From assembly GCA_038087015.1 (NCBI GenBank), contig JASBNA010000034.1, positions 124,001 through 188,000 of the forward strand: 64,000 nt of DNA, given 5' to 3'. The translations under genes and the position numbers were made by a program. The notes under the pieces are model-generated. The model was not told where the DNA came from. It ran no database searches and saw only the letters and a program-made list of their open reading frames with translations. Shown piece after piece: positions 51,963 to 64,000 of the stretch; the first letter of the stretch is position 1; each line of letters opens with the position of its first letter. This DNA is from Cerrena zonata (lineage: Eukaryota > Basidiomycota > Agaricomycetes > Polyporales > Cerrenaceae).

Positions 51963-53389
51963 TGTGAGCTCCTAAGAAACGAAAACCAAAAGAAAATTGA
52001 GCTCAGTGGACTTGAGAGTTGGAGGACTATCCCGCACTATTTGAATCTCAACGACCTGACATATATGATAAACACCTGCTGAGAGCCTGTGCCATAATCT
52101 CATGGGATGTGAGTGTTTTCCACCTCGTTATCGCTGATTAAGAAAGGGAAGCATGATAGATAGAAGATGTAAGATGAACGTCGAACTTGACTCACACGTA
52201 ATTTCGTATTCCTCATAGACCCTATCCACTCTATGCTGAGCAACTAAGGCAAGTGTTCTCTTCTCGCGCGACATATGAATTTATTGCTGCTCACCTGTAC
52301 AACATCACCGAATAGCCCTGTGATAAGAACTGTCAATGTAGCCCCGTTGTGAACTTCGGTAGGCATCTTGTAATGGTTCGACGATCTTTGATTTGTGGAG
52401 GTTGATATCAAGCTTCGAGCTCAGGGACGCTTGAGTACTTTCAACAGATAACAATATGTACGACCAAAATGCGAAACAATGGGTGGGGCGTCCAGCGAGG
52501 CCCGAGGCCATTATATGCAGACGTCCGGGCCAGTCCCTTGCTAGCGGATAGGGAAAGTAAAGCGAATCCATGACGGAGAGTGGACTTGCCTACTGATGCT
52601 TACTGAGAAGGTAACTTTGAGACCCTGCAAAGTTTGAAGTATTTCTTCACGCCCTCTGGCAGTGCGACTTTCCGGTGAGAGAAGCATCATGATATGATGA
52701 GTCACAGTTTAACTAGTGGCTGTCTTTCTACCGTCGCTCATCGGAGTTAAATATTTGTATGCAGGTACTTCAGAAATTCACTGAGTGCACAAGTAGGATT
52801 CGGAAAAAGTGACAGCGCTGCTGCCATGGACAAGGTGCCGGGAGGCGCTGGAGCACATACCCACAGCACAGCCACCGTATTAAATATCACACCCGAGTTC
52901 CATCTCAGAACTGCAGTGACCATCCCAATATACCTCTGTGAATCTTTACAGCTATCCTTACATTCCTCAGAACCGTCTCAATTCCGTATTAAAAATACAT
53001 GAACGACTCGAATAACTACACTCCCTGGCGTAGTCTGAACGCGCGAAAATTAGCCTGCTTTCAGTTTGTCTTATGATCGCTGTATTTTCGGACGCATACA
53101 CGACTCACGAGGAATGAACGGCATTGTGCTGGTCACGCGCAAGTCACCTGAGTACTGAAGGTGTTTCGTACCATGCATAGCCTATTACCACCATGCTTCG
53201 ATTTACGAGTATAGAACAAATCCCGCACCAAGCCATCACGAACTGCGACTCTTTCGAGACCGAATGGCTCCAGCTTCGAGGGGGAGGGATGGGTTTCCAG
53301 GTGAGCTTAAATACAGACATGATGGCTTCTCGCATTGCTTACTCCCGTCAGAGAACAGTCGCTTCCTACGCAGATTCAAACGAGTCACC
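51963..53389. other. Intergenic, no supported gene
   Basis: Region between the 5' end of copy E and the carboxylesterase start. Short minus-strand frames near 52305-52571 look non-coding. Confidence 0.35.
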
Positions 53390-55688
53390 ATGCTAAGGCT
53401 CTCAGTAGTGTCGTTGGTGATCCTGGTAGCCATTTATATGAGGCCCATTGCTGCAAAAGGTCCAATCCGTTTGCTATATCACAACGATCTGGATCGTAAG
53501 CTATTCACGCAGATCTGCATACTCACTATTTGTTGACACTGGCCTTTCCAGTGACCACTGTATCCGAACACAGAAGCGTGATCATCCTAGCCAAACAATC
53601 GCATTCGCTTGCGGCGTCTGCGTGTACTACATTGAGCGAACAACTATTGGACGTGAATCAAACCGTTTTCTCTCAGGAGATCACACCAGTGTTACGCTCC
53701 GAAACCTTCCAAGGAACATTTGTATCCCGTCAGAAATTCTGGGTCGCTTCCAACGGCAAGAGCTGTCGAACTGTGGACGAAGATGGTCGCGAGAGCACCG
53801 TACCTTGTTCAACTCAACTACCTGCCCTGTGCTCCCAGAGTGCCGGCGATGGCGCTACGCCTACACCACAAAACTTGATCAATGTCACGTCTCAAGATTT
53901 GACGTTTACTGGGTGCGTTTCCTTTACACAGGGTATATGAAAGCCGAATACTCACAAATACGGCAGGTTCCGTGACATTCGTTCATTCAGATTTCTCGGT
54001 ATTCCCTATGCAAACAAACCTGAACGTTTCACATACGCGTCCAGCTTCACCGAGTCCAAATCTATCAGTGCAACAAAATTTGGATCGCCTTGTGTCCAAA
54101 CTGGTAATCCCTCCAGCAGCGAGGATTGCCTCTTCTTGAATGTCTTCACTCCATTATTACCCCAAGGTTCCGCTCCCAAGTCATCTCTGAAGCCTGTCAT
54201 GTTCTGGATTCACGGAGGCGCGTTCACAAGCGGAGAAGCTTCTGATTCTCTCTTCGACGGTGGAGGTCTAGTGTCGCGGGGTGATGTGGTGGTCGTCACC
54301 ATCAACTATCGTCTTTCTACCATCGGGTTCCTCGCTCTAGCAGATGGCAAGACTAACGGCAATTTCGGTTTGGCGGACCAGATTCTTGCTTTGGACTGGG
54401 TTCACGAGCACATTACTGCTTTCGGTGGCGATCCAGATCGAGTTACGATTTTTGGACAGTCTGCTGGTGCTGCTTCGGTACGAGCCTTGATGGCTTCACC
54501 GAAAGCTATTGGAAAGTTCGCAGGTGCTATACCGATGAGTAACCTAGACGGATCGAATTTCGCGTCTACGTACTCGAACTATTTCACCATTCCTCAGGAG
54601 GTCGCTCTTGCAGTCAACCCAATCTTGAAAGAGACTGGGTGTGATACCGCAAGTGACCAGTTGTCTTGTTTGAGGGCGTTTGATCCGCACCAATTGGTCG
54701 CCTTACCGGACCAAGCCAAGTATGTCAGGGAATTACTCGTGTCTTGATGGATCACGACTCATATTTACCCAGGTTTTTGGTTGTTGACGGGACCTTCCTA
54801 ACATCAACTCAGCTTCCCCTCGACGGTTCAGGTCCTATAGCAAATGTCCACACCTTAATGGGTTTCATGCGAGATGATGGCGCAGCTTTCATTGGGACTC
54901 CTGTACGTCGTTCAACTAGCCCTCTTCGAAGTATGAAGTTGACTTACCCATTTACCTGTAGGCAAATGGAAATGTATCTCAAGCACTCGCTGCAGCAGGG
55001 CTTCCTCAAAACGTCACTGGTAGCACGCTGTTCCCAGTCCCCACTGATTCGGATCCTATCTCGAACGCATTCAACGTCACTTCCAGAGTCACCACTAACG
55101 TGGAATTCAGATGCCTGGATCAGGCCACTGCGTTCTCAGCCGTGAAACATAATCTTCTCAAGAGTGTCTGGTTCTACGAGTTCAACAGAAGTTATCAAAC
55201 TCCTGGTTTTTCTCCTAATTTCCCTCGATGCGAGGCCCCGATTGATGATGCCCATCCATTTGGCGATACTAATAAAGAATACTACAAGTAAGTACAAATC
55301 TTTCTCCCCTTCGATATAGTTCCCAATATTGAAAAACTCGCCTAGGTGTCACTCCGGTGAACTCTTCTACGTTTTCGGAACTATCCCGAGTACTACCGAC
55401 CGCCCATACCGCGACGACCAAGACCTTCCTTTTATGCAACAGTCTGTCGACATCTGGACTTCGTTCGCACGTACATTCAACCCCAATCCGGACCCCGCTT
55501 TCCTAATCGCGAAAGGCTTCTCGGAGACTGCATCTCAATTCAAAGCGATGAGCAAATGGGAACCGGTGACGACCAGTAATATCAATGGGGAACCTTTGCG
55601 GCAGCTGCAGTCGCCGAGTTTCATGATTGATTTCAAGGAGAGGGCGCAGTGCGAGTTCTTAGGATTCCCACTGACGTTCTACGGGTAA
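53390..55688 (+). CDS. Secreted carboxylesterase type B (alpha/beta hydrolase)
   Basis: Six exons (53390-53495, 53552-53912, 53967-54719, 54773-54902, 54962-55287, 55346-55688) give 2,019 nt, 672 aa. It starts with a hydrophobic signal-like segment (LRLSVVSLVILVAIY). The esterase fold follows: FLGIPYA, EDCLFLNVF, the oxyanion HGG in WIHGGAFTSG, NYRLSTIGFL, and the nucleophile elbow FGQSAGA (Ser321). The acid is most likely D442 (FMRDDGA, where many relatives have Glu) and the base His561 in KCHSGELFYVFG. Secretion and ester hydrolysis are inferred; substrate unknown. About 110-130 residues between the signal and FLGIPYA are longer than usual and carry several Cys. Confidence 0.87.
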
Positions 55689-56466
55689 TGATCATTCAGA
55701 CACACAGCAATCGATGTTTTTTATATTTATTATAATCCCTCTCCCGAAACCGGGGAAAATTCGAACATCTGAGTCTTACGTAGCTCCAGATATCGATTCT
55801 GCTCCAAATACGGGTCGACCACTAAGCCTTTCTTCTTGGAATTCTACTCCTTCTAGGTCTTGACTCCGTTTTCTCACAAAAGTTATCTTTCAGAACGAGG
55901 ATAGTACGATTTGGGTGTCTGATATGGTAGCCGAGACGAAGGACCTCGGCTGTGTAGTCTGTTGCTGACCTACCTGTGGTTAGGGGTCACTGATTTACTC
56001 CAATCCCTGAGCTCGAAGTGGAGTGTCACTTTCTCATAGTCATCGGGCTTCTAGCAGGTAACCTCAAACACACATCGCAAGCATTGGCAGTTCCGATCAC
56101 AAGGCAACCTGATTTGCATAGGTGAGTGGATATATTTTTAAGCACATGTATTAGAAATATAGTTCGTTAATCACGAATCGATAACCCATCGTGGAGATTC
56201 GAAATGTCCTCTGAATTGAGAACCCTCAAAGAACGGATGCATACCCTTCATCTATTGTTTATCACCGCGACTCCTGTCTGATTAGGGAGAATTTGGAAGA
56301 CGTACTCACATTACAACGATGATTACGTGGACTCAATCACATAGAATCAGTATAGACGTTTTACATATCTCGAGTCATTAGTATTTAAATGATAGAGCAT
56401 CCTGACATGCAGATACCGGATTATTGGCACCCTCTGATTACCAAGAGCCTCAACATTTACATGATG
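55689..56466. other. Intergenic, no supported gene
   Basis: Nothing recognised between the carboxylesterase and relic F. Confidence 0.35.
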
Positions 56467-56610
56467 ATGTCATCATCTATTCAATCTGCTATAGGCGGCT
56501 TCATCGAGGGTTTAAGCATCTCAAACATGTGAGTTACGTTAATGTATATCCACTCCTGCTGCTAACATTCATTTTGATACTCATACTGAAATGGACTGGC
56601 TGAAATACAG
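56467..56610 (+). pseudogene. DUF6534 relic F: first exon plus scraps
   Basis: A good first exon (ATG ... IQSAIGGFIEGLSISN then AT|gtgagt, ending about 56528) is followed only by a decayed trace of exon 2 (AAATGGACTGGCTGAAA, near 56590). No later exons are present before relic G. Confidence 0.7.
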
Positions 56611-57252
56611 GCTGTAAAAGAAGGCCACGCTACAGTGGACGGTCTTCCCTATCGTGCCACGGCAACGTTAGCCACACTGGCACTTCGTACCACTTCTGTA
56701 CCTACCTTTCAGCATGCATTACATGCTACATCAATATTTTGGTGTACGGTGACTCAAGAGACCTCCATGCGATCAAGCCGTCTTCACCCCCGTTGATGTA
56801 GAATGTTTGTTATGTCATAACGTCAATCACTCACTCATCACGGCCCTGTCTATCAAACTTTAACCAGTGAATTCCCTGCGTTCCGCTTCGGAGACTTTGG
56901 GGGAACATACTGGAATAGGCAAGTCAAGTCACACCATTCTCGTTTCAATATCGTAGTCTTGATCCCTACAGAAAGGAGGTCGTGCTACAACCAGATCCAT
57001 TGACAGATCTGTCATCTTTGCAGAGGTCGCCGTGGCTTCCTAAACTCAAATCTTGATTGATGATCCCTCGGACTCCTGAGAAATACCCACCACGGACCTT
57101 CATCACAATCAGAGTCATTGCTGCTGTTCTATCTACCCCCGAAGAACCTGGTTATGCAATATCGACGCAGGTTGCTTGTGTATTTCATATCAAAGAGATA
57201 TAAACGACACAACAGAACCCTCACTCCTACTGCGCCCAAATCAGGGCCTCAG

Positions 57253-57500
57253 GTTCTATATGATGGATGTAGCCGCAGCATATCACGCCTCATAGGCGGC
57301 TTTGTTGAAGGTGTAAGTATCTCGAATATGTGAATCGTATCAATGGCATAGTTTCCTTGAATGGTCTGATCTTCGTTCTATTCTAGACTCTTTGGTATCA
57401 CCGTTTCCTAATTCTACATGAATACCCATAATTGGAATCGTGACTCGAGGTGGTTCAAATGGCTAGTAACCGGTATCATATACGTAGTTTATATTTATTG
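57253..57500 (+). pseudogene. DUF6534 relic G: exons 1-2 with frameshift and stop
   Basis: Exon 1 remains (IGGFVEGVSISN, ending about 57331) but its ATG is one base out of frame. Exon 2 follows an AG near 57386 and reads LFGITVS then TAA in frame, where intact copies have Gln. Its end lacks a standard donor and exons 3-19 are missing. Closest to copy H. Blocks flanking F and G (near 56760 and 57910; GATGCGATCA-type) also match, so F and G arose from one duplicated unit. Confidence 0.72.
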
Positions 57501-58585
57501 ATACAGGGTTGTTCCCATAGGGAATCACGATGTACAGATGCTGTGGAGCCCAGTAGAAATTTGAATTTGGTGTGTTTGTCTGTTATGTATTGTAACCCTG
57601 TAAAGTTATTGGATTGATCAAACCTTCCAGTGTGGATGAAGTTCCGTTTCTCATTCCGGTTGATGTGCGTTGTGCTGAATAGGGCTGCCAGTGAGTACTA
57701 AGTTAGTAGAAGAGTACAGCCTGACACTGCAGCTAAGTCAATAGTCTCCGCCAGCTTGAATGGTGGTAAGTATCTAGGTAGCGTACGTAATAGTCGAGCG
57801 ATACAACAATTAATACGATTAATACAACTTCCAGTTCTCCAGTATAGATACTTCATTATTCTCTCGGAAATGTAAGCGAACACACGCGGTTCTTTGTGTT
57901 GCGACTCGAAAGACGTCGATGCGATCAGGCCACTTTCAAACGCTCACCCTTGTTGATGTCAAACTGTAACATCGAATGTTCAACTTAATCATAAACCTTC
58001 GCATTTTCAACCAGTCACTAGTCACTCATAATTCATGTCACTTAGAATCTAACTTGTGTATTCCCTAGGTCACGGTTCCGTTCCATGGATTTTGATGAAA
58101 ACATACCTACCTACCTACCTACCTACCTACCGACCGACCGACCGACAGACAGACCTATCTATCTACCAACCTTAGGCAGGTCAAGTCCCCGGCAAAGTCG
58201 CTCCTCGATAAGGCATTTGATTCAAGGACGGAGTTTTATCTGGATGCATGACTAGGAAGACTAGTCTTGATTACACAAATGGCGTGGTGGGATTTGCGGA
58301 CCTTTCTGTTATACTCATATGGTACGCTGTTCAAGTTGCTGCTCCCTGAACTCAAAGTTAACTTCTTGACTTCTCGATAGCTCATACTATTAATATTCTT
58401 ATCAATCATAGACTCATTGCTGCCGGCCGAGTACCGTCTATTTTCTACAGGGTCCGGTCATGTAGTGCTAACCCGGGCTGTTCACGTACTTACTGCTACT
58501 CACTCAAATATAAATGGTCCGACACTCCCTGCCCACCCACCAAGTCCCTGCACTCTCCTTCCTACTCCACCTCAGCTCTTGTATA
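57501..58585. other. Spacer with compound microsatellite, upstream of copy H
   Basis: Non-coding. It holds the tetranucleotide repeat listed separately and sequence related to the spacer after relic F. Confidence 0.4.
58103..58170. repeat. Compound tetranucleotide microsatellite (CTAC / CGAC / AGAC / TATC)
   Basis: About seven CTAC units are followed by CGAC units, then AGAC and then TATC units, each arising from the previous by point change. Confidence 0.85.
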
Positions 58586-60553
58586 ATGGACGCATCCATA
58601 TCTGTGCAATCTATCATAGGCGGCTTTGTTGAAAGCGCAGGCATCTCGAACATGTGAGTCACATTGGATTTACAATAATACGATCTCATCGAATGGTCTG
58701 ATCTTCAATACATACTAGACTCTTCGGTATCACCATTACCCAATTCTATGTGTATACACAAAACTGGAAACGTGACCCAAGGTGGCTCAAGTGGCTAGCG
58801 ACGGGTATCATGTATGTGGCTTGTACATAACTGACGTTACAAACTGACTATGTTAATCTATTTTAACATAGGTTTCTTGAGGTACTCTACACAGTGTTTT
58901 CCCAACGTGCTCAGTATTACTACTCGGTGCTATCTGTTGAGAATCCTGTTCTGATCCTCAGAAGTGACTGGTAAGACTCAGCGATATTTCTTACTATCCC
59001 CAAACGGGCGCTGATGCAGTAGATATTGGTGTCTCCCGCATGTTCAGGAGTTGTCTTGTATGTTCTCTAAACTCGATATCTTTCATGGGTCTAATGTATC
59101 ATCTGTTTATAGATCATAATAATTCTCCAAGTACGCTGTTCCGACTAGCCTCTGTTCCTGCGCACATCTTCAGACTGATTTTGGAAACGCAGGGCCTGAC
59201 AGAGGTTGCCGTTAGGGGGTATAATCACAGCTTTTCTCTGATTCATTGATATTGATTGCCGTGACCTCACTAGGTTCTACATCTACAGGGTGTGGATCTG
59301 TATGTGATTTCCGAGCTCACGTAGATAATCTCTAATGTTTGGATATAGTTAGCAGAAATCTTCAGCTACTTATTGGAATGGTAATTCCAACCAAGCCTGA
59401 ATGCTCATGATTTTGCTAACCCTTGATTAATTTTGTTAGATTACCCTACTTGCTACTTTCTTTGGTCTATTCCTAGGTGCGCCACTCCTCCCTCTATTAC
59501 TAGATAATCCATTAGCTGACATTTCACAGTGTGCCTTATTCGCGTGTAGAGGAAATTTCTTTTATATAATATTGGAATGTCTGTTGATGACTCTTCCACG
59601 TAGATTCGAAGTCGAAACAGAGGTGGCAGTGACAGAACATACCTTCCAGGTATGCTCCATATTACAACCAACAGATAGAAGTTTCACTGACTTTGAAAAC
59701 ATTTCAGTTATCTATGATAGCATCTTGGTCGGTGGTCATATGCACAGACATGCTCATCGCTACGACGATGGTTTACTACTTGCATCATGCTAGTAGGAAA
59801 TCTCAGGTCAAAAGGTAATGTGGTATCGCTCTTACTATCCGAAGTTATGTACTAAGCTGAGTTCGGCTTCAAAGGACGCAAGGGGTCCTTGATTGGCTTA
59901 TTCTCTACTTCGTTAGCTCAGGCGTTATTTTGGTGTAAGTAAACACACATATATGACTCTTTCACTCACGATTCATCATTGGCTAGTGCATTCTCAGGAA
60001 GTCTTCTGATTTGTGTGAGCCACGATACAACCGAGTCACTGTACCATTGATTATCATCTCATGGTTTAATCATTTGCACAGTTCGTCGTAAATGGAAGTA
60101 ACTTGGTGTGGGCAGGGATAATGGTCCTATATGCCAGATGTATGCTTAAATTAATACTGGTCTGAATCTTTATACGACTGAAATCACACTACTTTAGGTC
60201 TATCTAATTCATTTTTCGGAGCGTAGGTTATGGCACTTTCTACAAATACTACCTCATAACCCATCTATGCGTAGTCTCAACGTTCGTAAACTCATCCGCA
60301 GCAAGCAAGGGCAAGTGGTCACTTTTGGTGGTATTTCCCTTCCAGAGTCTACCATACCCACTTCCCTCGAGCTCCATCAGGTTCGCACTCTCATTTAATG
60401 ACCTCACTTTGCTATATTGAGAATTTAATGCGACATGTACAGGTCCAAGTCCAAGTTTCTCGCGATACTACGATAAAGACGGATTCAAACGTATGTTACT
60501 GATTGGGTGGCCTATCCTATCTTCGTGATGATAGCTAACATCAGGCACCGTAG
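58586..60553 (+). CDS. DUF6534-type multi-pass membrane protein, copy H
   Basis: Nineteen exons, 912 nt, 303 aa: 58586-58653, 58719-58811, 58872-58970, 59048-59057, 59113-59130, 59193-59218, 59274-59299, 59349-59380, 59440-59476, 59530-59545, 59604-59649, 59708-59814, 59875-59934, 59987-60014, 60082-60139, 60198-60222, 60275-60380, 60443-60490, 60545-60553. All GT-AG. Only exon 11 (46 nt) and exon 12 (107 nt) differ in length from B-D within the common part. The last exon encodes just two residues before TAG, as in copy E. Family motifs: LFGITITQFYVYTQNWKRDP, SGVILV, SNSFFGALNVRKLIRSKQGQVVTFGG. Confidence 0.83.
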
Positions 60554-63500
60554 CCGACCCTTGACAATGAAAGCTCCGATAACAAGTGTGGTGATATGAG
60601 CAACCACGTATTTCCAGATGGTTTCTAGGATTGCCTGAGATGACAGGGCGTCGTATTGTCGGGGAGGACTGGTCGCAAGTGTAACGACAACCTCTTTGGT
60701 ATTGGTGGTCAAACCCATCGCAGAGATCGTGCGGTTTTCACTCAGTATTAAGAAAGAACAGGAGTGCATCGAGCAACTTGGGAATTAGAGGGTTGAGAGG
60801 ATCCTTTAGTGCGCTTCCGAATAGAGAAAGCGGGGCCGGAAACAAAGAGACATCATAAGAAAGACACGAACACTTTGTGAGATAGTGAGTTGTAGGCTCG
60901 GATCCATTCTGTTTCGGGCGAGGAGTGTTCGGGTAGATGGACTTATTGGCTCGGAAGGAATAGGAAGCGCCTACTCAAAGTCGGAGTATGAAATTGTATA
61001 ATTGAAAACCATGACCAGGTTTTCTGTTAGCCTACGCTGCCGCCAGGAACGTATAAAATACGAAAGCATCTAGGAATATAAAAAACACACTCATCTTCGA
61101 AGCCAATACCATACTTTATCCCGAATGATCCGACATCTTATATGAAGGAACGATTGTCTTCCAAACACTAGAGGCTGGAACCGAGCCTGTTTTGTTGTAA
61201 CGAGTGAGTTGTGTAACTTGGCTTCATCTTTTGACTCTATTCCGTAATGTAGTACAAACCAGCCTTTTCCGAACATGAGTGTCGGAGCAGGGAAACTCGA
61301 CCGCCAAGAAAAAAAGTTGTTCTACTACGCCCAGCGGCTAAAGAAGGTTCATCAACATCAACACGGAAAGAAGCGATAGAACATTTTAGGAATACGTCCA
61401 AGTCATTGCTACAAAACGGGCAATGTTACAGGTGCTCGTGAGAGAATTATACTATCATAGACGAGACGAGGCTCGTGTCCCAACCTTTTCATCTTCCGCC
61501 AATATGTGTCAATTCGCCCGTTCATAAAGGGCGACGTGTACGCAAGGTACAATTCACCCTCTTTACTTCCTTCCTCCGCCCATTATCTATATGTATACTC
61601 CCTCGAAGCTCAGCATAGACGATTTGTATCATTATACCCCTGGAGATATATCATCTCCCCCTGGACGGCGAATGCTACTGGTAAGTCTTGGCCTTCCGAA
61701 AGACCGAGTCTTGACTTCTTTCGGTCAACAATACATTTGTGTATGAGCCCTTGCGCCTCGGGATCGAAACTATGGCAGATGTCACGGTCACAGTCTCTAC
61801 CCCCTTTCCTTCCAACCATCATCATGGACACTCACGCCCCACCTCCCTCTGTCTCGACGGCCACACCAACCACAAGATTTACCTCCGCATACATCCTGCT
61901 CCTGGATGTGGCAGGAAACTACACGATAGGTGGCAAATGCAGCGCGCCATTCGTGTCGATAGTTGTGGGATGAGGCCTGGCCTATCCGAGGGTCACAGTC
62001 ATGAGGCGAGAGCCCCGCTATTTCTTTCAAGGTCACGACCATGGTCGTATGGACCTTCACATTGAAGTTCTTGACCCATCCTCCCTCAACGTCCCTTCCC
62101 ACTCGTCGTCTGCAGAGTGAGGACATCTACTCATTACGCTCCTCCCAGACACCTGCCTATATGAGTCCTCCCAGTTTATATCCGACGATGACCAATCTTT
62201 ACGATCACCGTGACATTCACAACCTCGTACGAGGCTCTCGATTCGAGAGGCCAAGGAAGTGATTCCTTCCGCCTCGTCTCCGATACCTTCAAACGACCCT
62301 CATATCCATCATGCCATTCCTTGCTAAACGCGCCCCTTCAGTCTCTGACCCACCCTCTCGATGGTCAAAACCAGTAACCCTTCAAGATTAGCATACCCAA
62401 AACGCCACGCACCCAAGGCATGCTCAGCGACGCCTCAGCGCCCACCCTCAACATTCGACCATTGCCTCGTGTATTCATTTCCGACGCGCTGCCCAACAGC
62501 GCGGAAAATGAAACTCCTCGTGGCCTCACGGACAATGGGCCAAACCGTTCTAGATCGCTCTGCACCGCCTCTCAAAGACAAAGAAGAAGCGTGGCGTATA
62601 CTCTATGTTGATAAAGGTTTAGTATGAGGATGGCAGCGTTGTCTCTACCGTCCCCATACTCTCGCATATAGCGAGCGACTAACCGAGATACTTCATAGAA
62701 ACTGACCTTATTATCGTAGAGCCCGTCTCTCTACTTGCCACGAACCGACAGTAACACTTCGTCGATACGCCGCAGCGCGAGCAGCCTGAGGCTTGAAAGC
62801 TCAACCCTAGTTGGGGCCCAAGCTGAACAACCATCGACATCGTCAAGTGCAGAAAATGTCTGCCATTGCAGAACGTACCTATGAGTAAGGCATCTCATAC
62901 TCGTCAGCGATGGGGTGAGTGTCAGGTGTCTTTCAAGTTGCAGACTCATTTCGTTTTGCGGATACAGCCCCAGGGATGGGTCCCTACGATGAAAGAGAGA
63001 GGCACCGTCCTGCTCCTATATAGCCTCTGGAGACAACAAGAACAAGAACAACAGGGACCCGTGGAAACCGACATATGCCACTACAATAACAAGTCTAAAG
63101 CATAACAAAAAACAAGCCGATATAGTGATTCGGTAACCAAGATCGCTGATTCACTGTCAGGGTATTGATGATAATGGTACCTCACTAACAATTGTTCTTC
63201 TCTTAGAACAATTGTCAGAGAACGCTCAGATACGAAGACATCATTTGCGCAGAATGCAGCCAAGGTCATGTGGCGAACTCGGTATCGTTCTACCGTGAAG
63301 ACTATGGCCAAAGAAAGGCTGACGATACAAGGGCGCCTCAATAGAACTTGAGGTGACAGCGATACACAAATGACACTGATCTACGAACCCTTCATATAGG
63401 GAGTTAAGATAGTGCCAAGTGTGTTGCACCTGTTTGTGTGGTTCAGTTGCATCTATCTTCGAACAAACACATGATACTCGCCACAAGTGGACACACTCAA

Positions 63501-64000
63501 CCCCTAACCTTCAGATAGGAAACCCAAGACACGTCAAATTGAAACATTTGGGCAACAAAATTCAAACTTTAACACGAAGTTCAAGTTTGAATTCTAAGAA
63601 CGTCACGAGACGAATGTCGGAGTTCGGAACCGAGATCCGGGACAATGGAGTTCAAGAGCGAACAAGTCCCAGGAATCCTAAACAGGATGGATGGAACGTC
63701 TATGCAAAGATATGAAGAGTGTCATAGACTGGAACGACTCGAACTTGATACAGACCTTGACTACCGCAACGTAACATATGGTGCAAACACCTCTCGTTGC
63801 AATCCTTCAAAACCGCCTCATGGTGTCATCGACAAGGATGTACACTATAAGAAACGAATATAAATGGCACAACACATCCTGGTATATTGCGAGTCGCGAC
63901 TGAGGTGAGTCTATATCGTTAGGGAGACTGACTGACAAGGAAGTGGACTTGCCATATGAGACGAAACTTGTCACTGTGCTGGGAAGGCAGCCCTTCTCCA
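60554..64000. other. Terminal region without a confident gene
   Basis: No domain recognised. A coding-like stretch lies at about 61,780-62,400 on the plus strand, with segments reading MDTHAPPPSVSTATPTTRF... and HDHGRMDLHIEVLDPSS, broken by possible short introns. I could not assemble a consistent model. The rest looks intergenic. Confidence 0.35.
61826..62400 (+). other. Possible multi-exon gene, model unresolved
   Basis: ATG at about 61829 opens a Pro/Ser/Thr-rich segment (YILLLDVAGNYTIGG). A later frame gives GHDHGRMDLHIEVLDPSSLNVPSHSSSAE, followed by a possible donor at GA|gtgagg near 62119. The pieces look coding but the phases between them are ambiguous. Confidence 0.2.

Overview
The window looks like nuclear DNA of a basidiomycete fungus, most likely an agaricomycete. 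The protein genes are split by many short GT-AG introns of about 45-70 nt. The gene content fits: a fungal TET/JBP oxygenase next to a KDZ transposase, a Ty3/Gypsy chromovirus, an expanded family of DUF6534-type membrane proteins, a fungal GST and a carboxylesterase type B. No prokaryotic signals, tRNA, rRNA or CRISPR array were seen. Assignments rest on motif recognition and hand-traced splice junctions; no database search was run.

Region 1 (1-21,080) is mobile-element territory. A coiled-coil gene cut by the window edge (+) and a multi-exon gene (-) end tail to tail. The minus gene shares a short divergent promoter region with a TET/JBP-type 2-oxoglutarate/Fe(II) dioxygenase gene (4,243-5,494, 364 aa). 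That gene is followed by a KDZ transposase (5,555-9,409) with frameshifts, then by a smaller gene (from 9,384). The smaller gene is split by a very young LTR retrotransposon (10,001-20,974). The retrotransposon has 191-bp LTRs differing at one base, a 5-bp target duplication (GTTAC), a Gag-protease ORF, an in-frame pol ORF behind one UAG stop in a leaky-stop context, and a third large ORF of unknown function after pol. A 13-bp minisatellite and a family of small palindromes follow.

Region 2 (22,600-31,200) holds an APH-like kinase-fold gene, a GST, the first DUF6534 gene (copy A), a SANT/Myb gene resembling the ZZZ3 SANT domain, and a small unknown gene.

Region 3 (26,600-60,600) is built around an array of DUF6534-type seven-helix membrane protein genes. 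There are six apparently intact copies (A 26,636; B 32,342; C 35,774; D 39,772; E on the minus strand at 51,962; H 58,586) and two relics (F about 56,467; G about 57,250). Exon lengths are nearly invariant across copies, with 18-19 exons in about 2 kb and micro-exons of 10, 16 and 18 nt. Copies B-D carry related spacers, so the array grew by segmental duplication. Housekeeping genes interrupt it: LCB1 of serine palmitoyltransferase (44,794-46,669, -) divergent from a coiled-coil protein (46,902-49,318, +), and a secreted carboxylesterase type B (53,390-55,688). Hexamer-type repeats (GACGCA / GGAAGCAG) lie between 42.9 and 44.2 kb.

Region 4 (60,554-64,000) contains no gene I can support with confidence.
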